Position numbers and translations under genes: made by a program
From: Slackia isoflavoniconvertens
GTDB taxonomy: Bacteria; Actinomycetota; Coriobacteriia; Coriobacteriales; Eggerthellaceae
NCBI RefSeq assembly: GCF_003725955.1
Contig: NZ_QIBZ01000012.1
Span: 1-64,000 of the forward strand
Length of the DNA: 64,000 nt
Reading direction: 5' to 3'
The notes under the pieces: generated by a model
Databases searched by the model: none
Seen by the model: only the letters and a program-made list of their open reading frames with translations
Told to the model about the DNA's origin: nothing
Shown: piece after piece, positions 18,214-28,965 of the stretch
How the letters are laid out: each line of letters starts with the position of its first letter
Numbering within the stretch: position 1 is the first letter of the stretch

Positions 18214-19815
18214 CTATCGCCGTTCGAGCAAAATAATATTCTCGGCATGGCTCGTGTGCGGGAACATATCCACCGGCTGCATTTCCACTATGCGCCAACC
18301 GCGTTCGACGAGAAATGCCGCGTCGCGCGCCTGTGTTTGCGGATTGCACGAAATGTAGACGATGCGCTTGGGCGCAAGCTCGCATGCAGCCTTCAGGAAT
18401 TCCGGCGTGGAACCCGCACGAGGCGGATCCATCATAAGCACGTCGAGCGGCGCCCCCTCGTCGGCCATGCGGTGCATGTATTCGCCCGCGTCGGCCGCAA
18501 CGAATTCGGCGCGCTTGATGCCGTTGTGGCGCGCGTTGTTGCGGGCGTCGGCCACGGCATCGGGGCGCTCTTCGACGCCAATCACGCGCGCAGCACCCGG
18601 GTTGCCATCGACGCCACGCGCAGCCACAAGTCCAATCGTGCCCGTGCCGCAGTACGCGTCCATAAGCACCTCGGTGCCCGCAAGCTTTGCCATCTCAATC
18701 GCGCGACAATACAGCACTTCCGTTTGCGTTGAGTTGACCTGGTAAAACGATTTCGAGGAAATGCGGAAACTCAGCCCGCACAACTCATCGAGAATAAAGC
18801 CTGGGCCAAACAGCGTGCGTTCCTTATCGCCCAAAATCACATTCGTTTGACGCGCGTTCACATTCTGCACGACCGTCGTGATGGACGGGTGCTTCTCGCG
18901 CAACGCGCGCACGAAGCCTTTCGCGCCAGGAAATTGATCTTCGCGCGTGACCACCGTGACCATGATTTCACCCGACGTATGCCCGACGCGCACCTGCACA
19001 TGGCGAAGGAAGCCCTCGTCGGTGTCTTCGTCGTATGGCTCAATGCGGAAACGGCGCATGAGGTCGCGAATCGTAAGAATAATGCGCTTGGCTTCGCGAT
19101 TTTCGAGCAGGCATTCGTCAGAATCAATCACGCGGTGCGTTCCTCGTTCGTACATACCGCACAAAACACGCATTTGACGTGCTTTTTTGTCCCATATGCC
19201 AACATAAGGCGACACGACCTTGTTGCGATAGTAACGCGGGTCGTCCATGCCTAAAATAGGCCGCACCGCCGTTTCGGAATCGAGCAAACCGTCGAAAAGC
19301 CCTTCGACTTCATGCTGTTTGCGTTTCAGCTGTTCGGCATAAGGCACGGCAAGCCATTCGCAACCGCCGCATTTGCTATCGATGGGACAGAAAAACGCCC
19401 CTGGCGCAACGCTCCCCCGAGCACAGCCCGCACGAAGCCCACCGTCGCGACGAACTGGTGCGGCCTTGGCGAACTTTGTCGATTTGCCCGATTTGGATGC
19501 CTTTCCCGATCTGTTCGACTTGTTCGGCCTGTTCGGCTTATTCGACCTGCTCGCATCGCTCGGCTCACCCGACTTGCCTGGCTTGTCCAGATTGTTTTTG
19601 CCGAAACGGGCGTCCATCGAGCGATTTCCGCCCTTGCGGTTCGGCTTCGTACCGTCGAAGGTGGCCAATTCGTTTTTCGCGGGCGCACCGCCCTTCGCGC
19701 CACGGCTTTTCGACGCGCGACGCTCGTCGGCCTTTCCTGGTCGAGCACTCGGCTTGCGACGCTGAGCAGCAGCACCGCGCGCCGTAGATGAGTTTTTGTG
19801 ATTTCCGCTTTTCAT
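18214..19815 (-). CDS. 23S rRNA (uracil-5)-methyltransferase, RumA/RlmD-like
   Basis: This SAM-dependent RNA m5U methyltransferase carries the Fe-S cluster motif CPIDSKCGGCEWL after a roughly 150-residue Lys/Arg/Ser-rich N-terminal extension. The catalytic core follows: SFYQVNSTQTEVLY, the SAM motif DAYCGTGTIGLVA, DPPRAG and the catalytic Cys in ISCNPQTQARD. The extension has low-complexity repeats (SRSNKPNRPNKSN-type) and is likely disordered and RNA binding; it is unusual for the family. I chose the ATG at 19815 (533 residues) because sequence upstream lies in the divergent promoter region. The exact start is uncertain. The modified position (747 or 1939) cannot be assigned. Confidence 0.85.
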   Translation of the reverse strand: MKSGNHKNSSTARGAAAQRRKPSARPGKADERRASKSRGAKGGAPAKNELATFDGTKPNRKGGNRSMDARFGKNNLDKPGKSGEPSDASRSNKPNRPNKSNRSGKASKSGKSTKFAKAAPVRRDGGLRAGCARGSVAPGAFFCPIDSKCGGCEWLAVPYAEQLKRKQHEVEGLFDGLLDSETAVRPILGMDDPRYYRNKVVSPYVGIWDKKARQMRVLCGMYERGTHRVIDSDECLLENREAKRIILTIRDLMRRFRIEPYDEDTDEGFLRHVQVRVGHTSGEIMVTVVTREDQFPGAKGFVRALREKHPSITTVVQNVNARQTNVILGDKERTLFGPGFILDELCGLSFRISSKSFYQVNSTQTEVLYCRAIEMAKLAGTEVLMDAYCGTGTIGLVAARGVDGNPGAARVIGVEERPDAVADARNNARHNGIKRAEFVAADAGEYMHRMADEGAPLDVLMMDPPRAGSTPEFLKAACELAPKRIVYISCNPQTQARDAAFLVERGWRIVEMQPVDMFPHTSHAENIILLERR

Positions 19816-19887
19816 GCCTGCCATTCTACTATGCGTCGCCCACGCGCGGCACCGTCCATCCGCGGCAACACGCCCCGTACACAGGCA

Positions 19888-19953
19888 TTTTCGCCACACG
19901 CGCAACTCGCGTATAATTGGCGGCTGAAAAACCACGCCGCGTGACGGCGTTTT
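19888..19953 (+). promoter_or_regulatory. Promoter and leader hairpin of the HNH-protein gene
   Basis: A perfect -10 TATAAT (19912-19917) has a weak -35 TTTTCG 18 bp upstream. Just after the expected start, ACGCCG-N5-CGGCGT followed by TTT (19934-19953) forms a terminator-like hairpin before the SD AGAAAGG. This may be a small attenuator. Confidence 0.55.
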
Positions 19954-19976
19954 AAGGCCACCCAGAAAGGCCACCC

Positions 19977-22610
19977 ATGTCATCATTTTTCAAAGACCTT
20001 CGCGAATTCTTATGGCTCTACCGCCAAGGATTCCGGCCAACCGAATATCTTCGCAACTCCGACCGCATCTCATTGCACGCCTGTGGATGGCGCGCAAACG
20101 GAAGCGGGCGCATGAAAACGGCCCGCGACGCCGTCGCCTACCTCGAAGGATCGATGCCTGAGCAGTGGCGCCAGGTGTACTGCGGCCTCACGCCGTTTCT
20201 CGTATCGGATCGAGGCAACGTGCGTCTTATCGACGGGTCCGAGCCGCGCATGATGCTCGCAAACGGGCGCTACCAAATCGCCTACAAGCCCGAAGAGCAG
20301 CACCCTTCGCGACGCGGTCGCCGCGGTGGCATGGCCCACAAGAAACGAGTATACCGTTCGGTGCTCGTAGCCATGGCATTCCTCGATTTCAAAAAAGGCG
20401 ATGCCGAACATGAGGTTCATCACGTTAACGGATACCGCACCGACGATCGCCTGGTAAACCTCATGGTGCTCACGCACGACGAGCACACGCGCATCCACAA
20501 CATGGGGCCCTGTGGCCTAACAGCGCCGCTCGACGATGCCGTGCGCGACGCTGGGCTTCTCGCAGAAGTGAAGCCTATGGGCACAATGAAGCTGCGCCGC
20601 ATAAAGAAGAAGGCGCTCAAACGCGCGCTCGAGACGCCCAAGGCGGCCAAAAACGCGATTGCAAACGACAATGCGAATAATGGCGAGGCGCTCGACGCCC
20701 CAGAGATTTCGGGCGACGAATCGCAAAAACCGAACCGCGCGGAAATAATCCCCGCTGAAGCGCCTGCTGGCACGTTTGCCTGCAATCCCCTGCCCGTGCT
20801 TGACGAGACGGGCGTATTCGTCACACCCGAAGCGCCTGAAATTCTCGCCATTAAGCGCGCGGAAGAAGCCCAGCACGAGGCCGAGAAACGTGCCGCCGAA
20901 GAAAAAGCTGCGGCAGAAGAGGCCGAGCTAGCGGCGATTCCCGCACGCGGCAACCATAAGGCCGAAGAGAAATCGAGCCTTCAAGCGGCCGCCGAAGAGG
21001 GCATGGCCGAAGTAGCCGAAAAAATCGACGCCGCCTGTGTGCGTTCGGGCGCCCGCGCGCAGGAAATGATTAATGGAGAAGGCCCGACCAAGGCAGCCAA
21101 ACGGCGCGCGAGCAAAAAGCGCGCCGAAGCCCGTCGAGCTGAAGAAAAAGCAGCCCGGCGCGAGGCTCAAAAGCAGATTGCTCGCAAAGAATCGCAGGTC
21201 GAAAGCGAGATCCTCGACGAGGCAAGCGCAGAGGCCGAGCGTGTAAGCGAATACCCCCAGAACGCCTTCATCGCCGCAGAGGGCGAAGCCGTGATTGAAG
21301 AAGGCACCGCCGCAGAGGGCGAATCTGCCATCGATGAAACCGCCGCCGAAGCAGGCGAAACCGCCATCGACGAGGTCGCCGTCGCAGAGGGCAAAGCCGC
21401 TATCAACGAAGCCTTCATCGTCGAAGTATTGACGGAAGCGGAGGTTTCCGAACGCAACGAGCTCTCTGGCCAGAGTGTGCCGTCTTGCCAGAATATACCC
21501 TCTGAGCAGGGCGTTTCTGCAGAGCAGCGTACCCCTTCCGATGAGGTCGCCCCCGAAAAGCAGGCATCTCCTTCGCAGCAGGCTCCCCTTTCGAGACAGG
21601 CTTTCCCTTCAAAGGGGGCCGATTCTTCAAAGGAGGCTGCTGTTTCAAAACGACCCATTCCTTCAGATCGGGCTGATTCTTCAGAACAAGCCACTTCTTC
21701 AAGACGAACCTCTTCTTCGAAGCAATCCTCTTCTTCGAGTCAGTCCGACCGGGAATCTGTTAAATGCTCGCAGCATTTAACAGATTCGGGAGAAGCCGAT
21801 TCTTCAAAGGGAGATGCATCTTCAAAACAACCCAACCCTTCGGAGCAGGTCGATTCCTCAAAACAAGACGTCTCTTCAAGACGGACCTCTTCTTCGAGGC
21901 AGGCCGAGCAAAAATCTGTTAAACGCCGCGAGCATTTAACAGATTCGAAGCGTGATACGGCAGAGGCCGATTGGGCCGCCGCGCGTGAAGTGCTTGCGCG
22001 CGAGACCAGGGCCTACCTGAAAGCGGCACGTAAGCTTTCTCGCAAAGACGACGCCGGCAGCAAACAGTTCGCTTCCGCTGCGAAACCGGTGTATAAGGCG
22101 CTCAAGCCTTTCCTCACCTGCTCCGACGAAGTGTGCGCTTTCGACGCGTGCCTTGTCTGCATTCGCCTTATCGCGCAAGATGCGCAAACCCGCACACAAC
22201 ACGGCCAACCGGAGTTGCCGCAAACAACGCATTCGTTGCTCGGCAATTTCCAAAAGCTTATGAAGGCTTCTGTGCGCAAGCTCATTCGCGCTGACGAAAT
22301 CGTTGCCGCGTGCACTGAAGAGCTGCTGCGCGAAGAGGCGGCCAAGCCGGTTTACAAATCGCTTCCAAATAGCCCGTTGAAGCAATGCCTTGATATCATC
22401 AGCTCAAAGAACCCGAAGGAAGCCGCCGAGCCGGACGAGGCGCCTCGGGCCAAGCCCGAAGAAAACACGACAACGGAAGGTAAGGCTTCCGAGGGCAAGC
22501 GCCGCCGAAGGAGGCGCCGCAAGAAAGAACACGCCGAAAACAAGGGGCCCGAAAAGCAAAACCGAAGCGCGGAATCCGAAGAAGAAACCGAAGCAGAAGC
22601 AGCCCAGTAA
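19977..22610 (+). CDS. Large HNH-domain protein with hexapeptide repeats and in-frame palindromic inserts
   Basis: The 877-residue protein begins with a NUMOD4-like stretch (WRQVYCGLTPFLVSDRGNVR, about residues 64-83) and an HNH motif (EVHHVNG...NL...HDEHTRIH, His148/His149, Asn161, His170, His174). That arrangement is typical of phage-type homing endonucleases. A long acidic Ala/Glu-rich stretch follows, then an array of six-residue units of the form xSxxAx (about 505-660; 18-bp minisatellite), interrupted by two palindromic elements. A helical domain (about 660-810) and a basic RRRRRRKK tail end the chain. No function is known to me. The nuclease core is inferred from the motif, and nothing shows mobility. 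The SD AGAAAGG supports the start. It is cotranscribed with the next gene. Confidence 0.8.
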   Translation: MSSFFKDLREFLWLYRQGFRPTEYLRNSDRISLHACGWRANGSGRMKTARDAVAYLEGSMPEQWRQVYCGLTPFLVSDRGNVRLIDGSEPRMMLANGRYQIAYKPEEQHPSRRGRRGGMAHKKRVYRSVLVAMAFLDFKKGDAEHEVHHVNGYRTDDRLVNLMVLTHDEHTRIHNMGPCGLTAPLDDAVRDAGLLAEVKPMGTMKLRRIKKKALKRALETPKAAKNAIANDNANNGEALDAPEISGDESQKPNRAEIIPAEAPAGTFACNPLPVLDETGVFVTPEAPEILAIKRAEEAQHEAEKRAAEEKAAAEEAELAAIPARGNHKAEEKSSLQAAAEEGMAEVAEKIDAACVRSGARAQEMINGEGPTKAAKRRASKKRAEARRAEEKAARREAQKQIARKESQVESEILDEASAEAERVSEYPQNAFIAAEGEAVIEEGTAAEGESAIDETAAEAGETAIDEVAVAEGKAAINEAFIVEVLTEAEVSERNELSGQSVPSCQNIPSEQGVSAEQRTPSDEVAPEKQASPSQQAPLSRQAFPSKGADSSKEAAVSKRPIPSDRADSSEQATSSRRTSSSKQSSSSSQSDRESVKCSQHLTDSGEADSSKGDASSKQPNPSEQVDSSKQDVSSRRTSSSRQAEQKSVKRREHLTDSKRDTAEADWAAAREVLARETRAYLKAARKLSRKDDAGSKQFASAAKPVYKALKPFLTCSDEVCAFDACLVCIRLIAQDAQTRTQHGQPELPQTTHSLLGNFQKLMKASVRKLIRADEIVAACTEELLREEAAKPVYKSLPNSPLKQCLDIISSKNPKEAAEPDEAPRAKPEENTTTEGKASEGKRRRRRRRKKEHAENKGPEKQNRSAESEEETEAEAAQ
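21753..21787 (+). repeat. Palindromic element copy A (inside CDS)
   Basis: A perfect 16-bp inverted repeat, GAATCTGTTAAATGCT / AGCATTTAACAGATTC, with loop cgc. It is read in frame as ESVKCSQHLTDS within the HNH protein. Confidence 0.85.
21913..21945 (+). repeat. Palindromic element copy B (inside CDS)
   Basis: The same element, with arms 21913-21927 and 21931-21945 and two mismatches. It is read in frame as KSVKRREHLTDS. The reading phase is the same as in copy A. Confidence 0.85.
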
Positions 22611-22631
22611 GACTCGCAGAAAGGCACCATC

Positions 22632-22994
22632 ATGAATTTCATCGTTCGCTGGCTCATTACCGCCCTTGCCGTTGCGTTTACCGTTTGGCTCGTTCCTGGC
22701 ATCGGCTTCGCCACAGCAGGCAATTCCGTCATCGACGTCGTGGCGTTCGCGATTGTGCTTGCCCTGCTCAATATGGCCGTGAAGCCTATTCTCCAAGCGC
22801 TAAGCCTGCCTATCACAGTGCTCACATTTGGCCTGTTTTATCTGGTCGTGAATACGGCAATGCTGTACTTGGCATCGGGTATCTCGGGTGGGCTGTTCGG
22901 CGTTGATTTTTATATCGCGTCATTCGGCAGCGCGTTCATCGCAAGCATCGTGATTAGCATCGCAAGTTCGGTTTTGAACTCCATCATCGAATAG
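22632..22994 (+). CDS. YvlD/phage-holin-IV-like small membrane protein
   Basis: This 120-residue protein has four hydrophobic segments and belongs to the DUF360/phage holin superfamily IV group (YvlD-like). The N-terminus FIVRWLITALAVAFTVWLVPGI and the middle NMAVKPILQALSLPITVLTFGLF match the family. Members are linked to envelope stress in Firmicutes, but no precise role is established. It starts 21 bp after the HNH-protein stop, with SD AGAAAGG, so it is in the same operon. A strong bidirectional terminator follows. Confidence 0.88.
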   Translation: MNFIVRWLITALAVAFTVWLVPGIGFATAGNSVIDVVAFAIVLALLNMAVKPILQALSLPITVLTFGLFYLVVNTAMLYLASGISGGLFGVDFYIASFGSAFIASIVISIASSVLNSIIE

Positions 22995-23058
22995 GAGCCC
23001 GGCAAAAGCGTCTACCCCGCAAAGCGACGTCAATACCGCACGCGTCATCGCTGCAAAC

Positions 23059-23087
23059 AAAAAAGGAGCCTTTCGGCTCCTTTTTTT
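23059..23087. terminator. Bidirectional intrinsic terminator
   Basis: Stem GGAGCC / GGCTCC (23065-23070 with 23075-23080) is flanked by six A on the left and seven T on the right. It serves both the plus-strand YvlD-like gene and the minus-strand ilv operon. Confidence 0.92.
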
Positions 23088-23101
23088 AATGCGCGTCGTA
23101 C

Positions 23102-24272
<1,171 letters not shown>

Positions 24273-24401
24273 CCTCCATGGTCTCAAAACTCGCAGCGAT
24301 ACAGCTCATAGCTGCGTCGCGCGTTTTCCTTCCCCAACGCAACCCTTCTTGCAAATCATTCGACCGGCAAGGCGGCCAATGCGCAGAGGAATCGGCCCAA
24401 T

Positions 24402-24884
24402 CTAGTCCTTCGAATTCCTGGACATGGCGATTTTGCCAGTTCGAACGAGCTGCTTCAGACCATAGGCTCGGAAGAGATCCTCCATCGCCTCAAGCTTGCT
24501 TTCGTCACCCGTCGCCTCAATCGTGAGCGAGTTTTTACCCACGTCCACGATATTGGCTCGGAAGACGTTCGCAATCTCGATAATCTCGTGACGGCGATCG
24601 GGCGGTGCGCTCACCTTGAACAAGGCTAGCTCGCGCTCGATAGCGTCTTCGTCGGTGAGGTCGGTGATCTTGTACACGCTTACCAGCTTGTGCAGCTGCT
24701 TGGTGATTTGCTCGTAGCCAACCTCGTCGGCGTTCACGATTGCCGTAAGGCGGCTCATCGTAGAATCTTCGGTAGGGGCAACGGTAAGCGACTCAATGTT
24801 GAAGCCACGGCGTGAAATCATGCCAGTCACGCGCGAGAGCACGCCCGACTTGTTTTCGACCAACACGGAAAGGATGTGCTTCAT
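24402..24884 (-). CDS. ilvH: Acetolactate synthase small (regulatory) subunit
   Basis: This is the ACT-domain regulatory subunit that confers valine feedback on acetolactate synthase. The N-terminal ACT domain begins HILSVLVENKSGVLSRVTGMISRRGFNIESL, and a second, C-terminal ferredoxin-like domain follows (GKIAMSR near the end). Length 160 is typical of IlvH/IlvN. It overlaps the last base of the ilvB stop codon, so it is translationally coupled. Confidence 0.95.
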   Translation of the reverse strand: MKHILSVLVENKSGVLSRVTGMISRRGFNIESLTVAPTEDSTMSRLTAIVNADEVGYEQITKQLHKLVSVYKITDLTDEDAIERELALFKVSAPPDRRHEIIEIANVFRANIVDVGKNSLTIEATGDESKLEAMEDLFRAYGLKQLVRTGKIAMSRNSKD

Positions 24885-26746
24885 TATTCCTCGCCCTCCT
24901 TTTCGTCCTTCTTACCAACGCCCTTGCCATTCACGCGAACAGCGCCAAGCGTAACGTCAATCGCGCCAATCACGTTGTCAAGCGCAGCGCCTGGCGCAAC
25001 CATGGGATACACGTTCTGGTCGGGCGAAATGGCAACATCCAGCAAATACGGCTTCTCGCTCGCAAGCATGCGTGCAATCGCGGGAGCCACGTCTTCGGGC
25101 TTCTCGATGCGCTCGCCTTCCCAACCGTATGCGTCGGCGAGCTTCACGAAGTCGGGCACCGGATCGAGAATCGTGGACGAATAGCGCTCGTGGTAGAACA
25201 GCTTCTGCCACTGATGCACCATGCCCAGCGCGCGATTGTCGAGCAGGAACACTTTCACGGCGGTGTTGTTGATGGCCGCGGTCGCCATTTCCTGGCTGTT
25301 CATCTGGAATGACCCATCGCCAGCAACACAGACAACCTGCTTGTCGGGGCAACCGAACTTGGCGCCGATAGCAGCGGGGAAACCGAAGCCCATGGTACCC
25401 AAGCCGCCGCTCGAAAGGAACGAGCGCGCATGCTCACGGCCAATGTGCTGGTGAGCCCACATCTGATGCTGGCCAACCTCAGTCGTTACAATGGAGTTGT
25501 CGGGGTCGAGCTGCTTGGAAAGCTCGTCGAGCGCAACTTCAGGAACGATCTGGTTCGGATAGTCGTTGAACTGGTCGTCGTAATACGGCCAGCGCTCACG
25601 CCATTCGTTTACCGTTTCGACCCATTCGGCATCGACGGGCGTAGCGCCCGATTTCTCGAGCTGGGCCACGATGCCGCCCAAAATGCCCTGAGCATCGCCG
25701 ACGATTGGCACGTTCGCTTCACGAATCTTGCCAATTTCGGCCGGGTCGATATCAATATGGATGACCTTGGCGTTCGGCGCAAATTCATCAAGCTTTCCGG
25801 TCACGCGATCGCTGAAGCGGGCACCGGCAGCAATGATGAGGTCGCATTCCGTCATGGCCATGTTGGCGTATTTGGAACCATGCATGCCCACAGGACCCAA
25901 GCTCAGCGGATGCGAGCTGGGGAAACAACCTTTACCGAGCAGCGTGGTGACCACGGGGATCTGCATAGCTTCCGCAAGCGCCTCCAATTCCTGGCACGCA
26001 TGGGAGCTCACGATGCCGCCGCCTGCGTAGAGCAGCGGGCGCTTCGAGGTCTCGATGAGCGCGGTCGCCTGCTTGATTTGCTTGGCATTGCCCTTATACG
26101 TGGGGCGATAGCTGGGAATGTTCACGCTATCGGGATAGTGGAACACCATTTCAGCGCCCTGCAAATCGCTCGGAATATCGATGAGCACAGGGCCCGGACG
26201 GCCAGTCGAAGCAATGTAGAATGCCTCGCGGAACGTCTCGGTAAGGTCGTCGGTCGACTGCAGAAGGAAGCTGTGCTTCACGATGGGCATGGTGATGCCC
26301 ACGATGTCAGACTCCTGGAACGAGTCGGTGCCGATGACGCCGCGCGTGACCTGGCCCGTGATAACCACCATGGGAATGGAATCCATGTATGCGGTCGCGA
26401 TGCCCGTCACCGTGTTCGTGGCACCCGGGCCGCTCGTTACCAGCACAACGCCAACCTTGCCCGTGGCGCGCGCGTAGCCGTCGGCCATGTGAGTGGCGCC
26501 CTGTTCGTGGCGGGCGAGCACATGGTGCAGCTTCTTGCTGTCGTACAGCGCGTCGTAAATTTTGATGGCCTGGCCACCGGGGTAGCCGAACACGGTGTCG
26601 ACGCCTTCAGCCTCAAGCGAAGCGATAATCGCCTGGGCGCCCGTCATCGTTTTGCCCTCGTGCTCGGTGTGGCTGCCAGGTCCAAGCGGCTTGCCTTCAA
26701 TGGCGAGCTGCTTTTGAGCCAGCTTGTCAGTCAAGGTGTTCATCAT
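24884..26746 (-). CDS. ilvB: Acetolactate synthase large (catalytic) subunit
   Basis: This ThDP-, Mg- and FAD-dependent enzyme makes 2-acetolactate or 2-aceto-2-hydroxybutyrate from pyruvate. Features in order: the PYR-domain start [23 protein letters not shown] with the catalytic Glu in [16 protein letters not shown], the central FAD-binding domain, and the ThDP motif [19 protein letters not shown] near residue 475. At 620 residues it is slightly longer than usual, owing to an N-terminal extension. Its ATG overlaps the ilvD stop (ATGA-type), indicating coupling. Confidence 0.96.
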   Translation of the reverse strand: MMNTLTDKLAQKQLAIEGKPLGPGSHTEHEGKTMTGAQAIIASLEAEGVDTVFGYPGGQAIKIYDALYDSKKLHHVLARHEQGATHMADGYARATGKVGVVLVTSGPGATNTVTGIATAYMDSIPMVVITGQVTRGVIGTDSFQESDIVGITMPIVKHSFLLQSTDDLTETFREAFYIASTGRPGPVLIDIPSDLQGAEMVFHYPDSVNIPSYRPTYKGNAKQIKQATALIETSKRPLLYAGGGIVSSHACQELEALAEAMQIPVVTTLLGKGCFPSSHPLSLGPVGMHGSKYANMAMTECDLIIAAGARFSDRVTGKLDEFAPNAKVIHIDIDPAEIGKIREANVPIVGDAQGILGGIVAQLEKSGATPVDAEWVETVNEWRERWPYYDDQFNDYPNQIVPEVALDELSKQLDPDNSIVTTEVGQHQMWAHQHIGREHARSFLSSGGLGTMGFGFPAAIGAKFGCPDKQVVCVAGDGSFQMNSQEMATAAINNTAVKVFLLDNRALGMVHQWQKLFYHERYSSTILDPVPDFVKLADAYGWEGERIEKPEDVAPAIARMLASEKPYLLDVAISPDQNVYPMVAPGAALDNVIGAIDVTLGAVRVNGKGVGKKDEKEGEE

Positions 26747-28419
26747 GAGACATACGCTCCCTTGTCGGCGCTTGAAACGAGTTTCGCGTACTTGGCAAGC
26801 ACGCCGTGGTTATGCTTGGGGGCAGGCGCCACGAAAGCGGCACGGCGAGCAGCGAGTTCTTCGTCGCTTACGTGCAACTCGAGCTTGCCGCCTTCAATAT
26901 CAACGGTGACCTGGTCGCCGTCTTCAATAAGGGCGATTGGGCCGCCAGCTGCAGCTTCGGGGCTTACATGGCCAACGCAGGGGCCCTTCGAGGCGCCGGA
27001 GAAGCGGCCGTCGGTCAGAAGCGCAACGCTCTTGGACAGGCCCATGCCAACAATGGCGCTCGTGGGCGTGAGCATCTCACGCATGCCCGGGCCGCCCTTC
27101 GGGCCCTCGTAGCGAATAACGACCACGTCGCCGGGCTTAATTTCGCCAGCGAAAATCGCCTCGCAAGCCTCTTCCTCGCTATTGAAGCAACGAGCGGGGC
27201 CGGTATGCGTGAGCATGCTGGGGTCGACGGCGCTCTTCTTCACGATGCCGCCATCAGGGGCGATGTTTCCGTGGAGCACGCGCAGGGCGCCCACCTTGGA
27301 GAACGGATTGTCATGTTTGCGGCATACCTCGCCGTCGGCGGGCTTGGTGCAGTTGGCGATATATTCGGGAAGCGGGCCCATGCAGGTAATCGCGCTTTCG
27401 TCGAGCAGGCCCAGCTCGTTGAGCTCATGCATGACAACCGGCACGCCGCCCACGGCATACAAGTCGATAAGCGGGCGCGGGCCAGAGGGCTGCAGCTTCA
27501 CCAAGTGCGGCGTGCGGGCGCTTGCGGCATCCCAATCGTCCATGGTGATGGGGTGGCCGGCCGCCATGGCAATAGCGGTCAGATGGAGCACCGTATTGGT
27601 AGAGCCGCCGAATGCCATGTCGCATTCCATGGCGTTGTGAATCGCCGCCTCAGAAATGATGTCCTTGATGCAAATGCCCTTTTCGAGCAGCTCCATGACC
27701 TTCATGCCCGCATGCTTCGCCAAGCGCAGACGCTCGGAGTACACCGCAGGGATGGTGCCGTTGCCGGGAAGCGCGATGCCCAAAGCCTCGCACAGGCAGT
27801 TCATCGAATTCGCAGTGAACATGCCCGAGCAGCTGCCACACGTGGGGCATGCGGTGTCTTCGTAGTACTTGAGCTGCTCTTCGGTCATCGTGCCAGCACT
27901 CACCTGGCCCGCGCCGTCGAACAGGGTGTTCAGATCGGTCGTGGGACCGCAGTTGCAACCAGCTTCATGACCGGGAAGCATGGGGCCGCCGGAAACGAAA
28001 ACCGTAGGAATGTTCACGCGCAGGGCGCCGAGCACCATGCCAGGAACAATCTTGTCGCAGTTGGGAATGCATACGGCAGCGTCGAATTGATGGCCTTGAA
28101 CAGCGCATTCGAAGCTGTCGGCGATAGCTTCGCGGGAAACGAGCGAGTAATGCATGCCGTCATGGTTCATGGCAATGCCGTCGCACACGCCGATGGTGGA
28201 AATTTCGAACGGAACGCCACCGGCCATATAAATGCCGGCCTTCACAGCTTCGCAAATTTTATCGAGATTATTGTGACCCGGAATAATGTCGTTGCGGGAA
28301 TTGAACACCGCGACGAGGGGCTTCTTCATTTCTTCATCGGTAAGGCCGTCGGCCTTCAGCAAGCTGCGGTGGGGAGCACGCGCCACGCCAACTTTAACGG
28401 CATCGCTACGAAGTTGCAT
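26743..28419 (-). CDS. ilvD: Dihydroxy-acid dehydratase
   Basis: IlvD dehydrates 2,3-dihydroxy acids to 2-keto acids, the precursors of valine, leucine and isoleucine, using an Fe-S cluster. Cluster and family motifs visible are [10 protein letters not shown] (about residue 119), [20 protein letters not shown] (about 190) and [12 protein letters not shown]. Length 558 is standard. It is the first gene of the ilv unit. The SD region is AAGGAAGAAGGAAACG just upstream. Expression starts from a clear promoter 270 bp upstream, with a long leader. Confidence 0.96.
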   Translation of the reverse strand: MQLRSDAVKVGVARAPHRSLLKADGLTDEEMKKPLVAVFNSRNDIIPGHNNLDKICEAVKAGIYMAGGVPFEISTIGVCDGIAMNHDGMHYSLVSREAIADSFECAVQGHQFDAAVCIPNCDKIVPGMVLGALRVNIPTVFVSGGPMLPGHEAGCNCGPTTDLNTLFDGAGQVSAGTMTEEQLKYYEDTACPTCGSCSGMFTANSMNCLCEALGIALPGNGTIPAVYSERLRLAKHAGMKVMELLEKGICIKDIISEAAIHNAMECDMAFGGSTNTVLHLTAIAMAAGHPITMDDWDAASARTPHLVKLQPSGPRPLIDLYAVGGVPVVMHELNELGLLDESAITCMGPLPEYIANCTKPADGEVCRKHDNPFSKVGALRVLHGNIAPDGGIVKKSAVDPSMLTHTGPARCFNSEEEACEAIFAGEIKPGDVVVIRYEGPKGGPGMREMLTPTSAIVGMGLSKSVALLTDGRFSGASKGPCVGHVSPEAAAGGPIALIEDGDQVTVDIEGGKLELHVSDEELAARRAAFVAPAPKHNHGVLAKYAKLVSSADKGAYVS

Positions 28420-28683
28420 CGTTTCTTCCTTCTTCCTTCAAGCGTTATCGCTAACCCAAGGAATGCGGTCGACCGAAGAGACTTCGCTCTCGATGCCTTA
28501 TCACGGAAGGCGCCGGCGTTGCATACTGACGGTGGCGCGCGGTGGGTGTTCCGCGTTGACCAGCTGCGTTCAGCTTCGCTGCTCGAGGGAGTTTTCGGAG
28601 CCGTCCACCGCAGGTTCTCAGTCCGCCTGCTTGCTGTGGGATGGGTTCGTTCCTACTCGCCCTGTCGTCGCATTTATTGAGTG
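28420..28683 (-). promoter_or_regulatory. Long structured 5' leader of the ilv operon
   Basis: About 265 nt separate the predicted transcription start from ilvD. The RNA can form several hairpins, including CAGC-GAA-GCUG and CGCGG-N8-CCGCG. CGGUGG can pair with either of two CCACCG copies, and an AGUAG and a CUGGUC...ACGCGG segment recall T-box elements. No canonical AGGGUGGNACCGCG is present and no poly-U follows. No leader peptide rich in Ile, Val or Leu was found. Regulatory RNA is likely; its class is unknown. Confidence 0.5.
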
Positions 28684-28689
28684 ACGTTG

Positions 28690-28717
28690 ATTATACGGGG
28701 CGCGACCCCAAGTGCAA
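28690..28717 (-). promoter_or_regulatory. Sigma70-type promoter of the ilv operon
   Basis: On the minus strand, -35 TTGCAC and a perfect -10 TATAAT are separated by 16 bp. The expected start is near 28683. Confidence 0.8.
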
Positions 28718-28727
28718 GGGGCTATCG

Positions 28728-28747
28728 CACTTTAATGCGATAAAGTG
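28728..28747. promoter_or_regulatory. Operator-like palindrome upstream of the ilv promoter
   Basis: CACTTTA-N6-TAAAGTG is a perfect 7-bp inverted repeat. It overlaps a second one, TATCGCA-N6-TGCGATA (28723-28742). It lies 11 bp upstream of the ilv -35 box and may bind a regulator of ilv or of the divergent gene. Confidence 0.45.
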
Positions 28748-28790
28748 AACGAATTTCACAAAATAGTTGCGTGAGTTGCGAACAGGCAAC

Positions 28791-28833
28791 TTTTCGCTGC
28801 GAGCGGAAACCAGTCAGCTGCTCGCAGCGAAAA
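28791..28833. repeat. Perfect 14-bp inverted repeat upstream of the LanC-like gene
   Basis: TTTTCGCTGCGAGC (28791-28804) pairs with GCTCGCAGCGAAAA (28820-28833) over a 15-nt loop. It lies between the ilv promoter and the divergent LanC-like gene. It looks terminator-like in both directions. Confidence 0.6.
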
Positions 28834-28965
28834 CGCGCGCCACTGGCCGTGAAGCGTCCAAATACGGGCGCCAAACAATTGGCAAGCGAAAAATTTTCGT
28901 CAATCAAAGCCCCGCTGCGTCACAATGTCCTCGTGAAAAATATTGAGGAAGTCAAAGGAAGCACC

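Noticed and set aside
28501-28680. Definite T-box riboswitch in the ilv leader
   Set aside because: An AGUAG and a UGGUC...ACGCGG segment are suggestive, but the canonical T-box sequence, a clear specifier loop and a U tract are missing. It is kept only as a possible structured leader.
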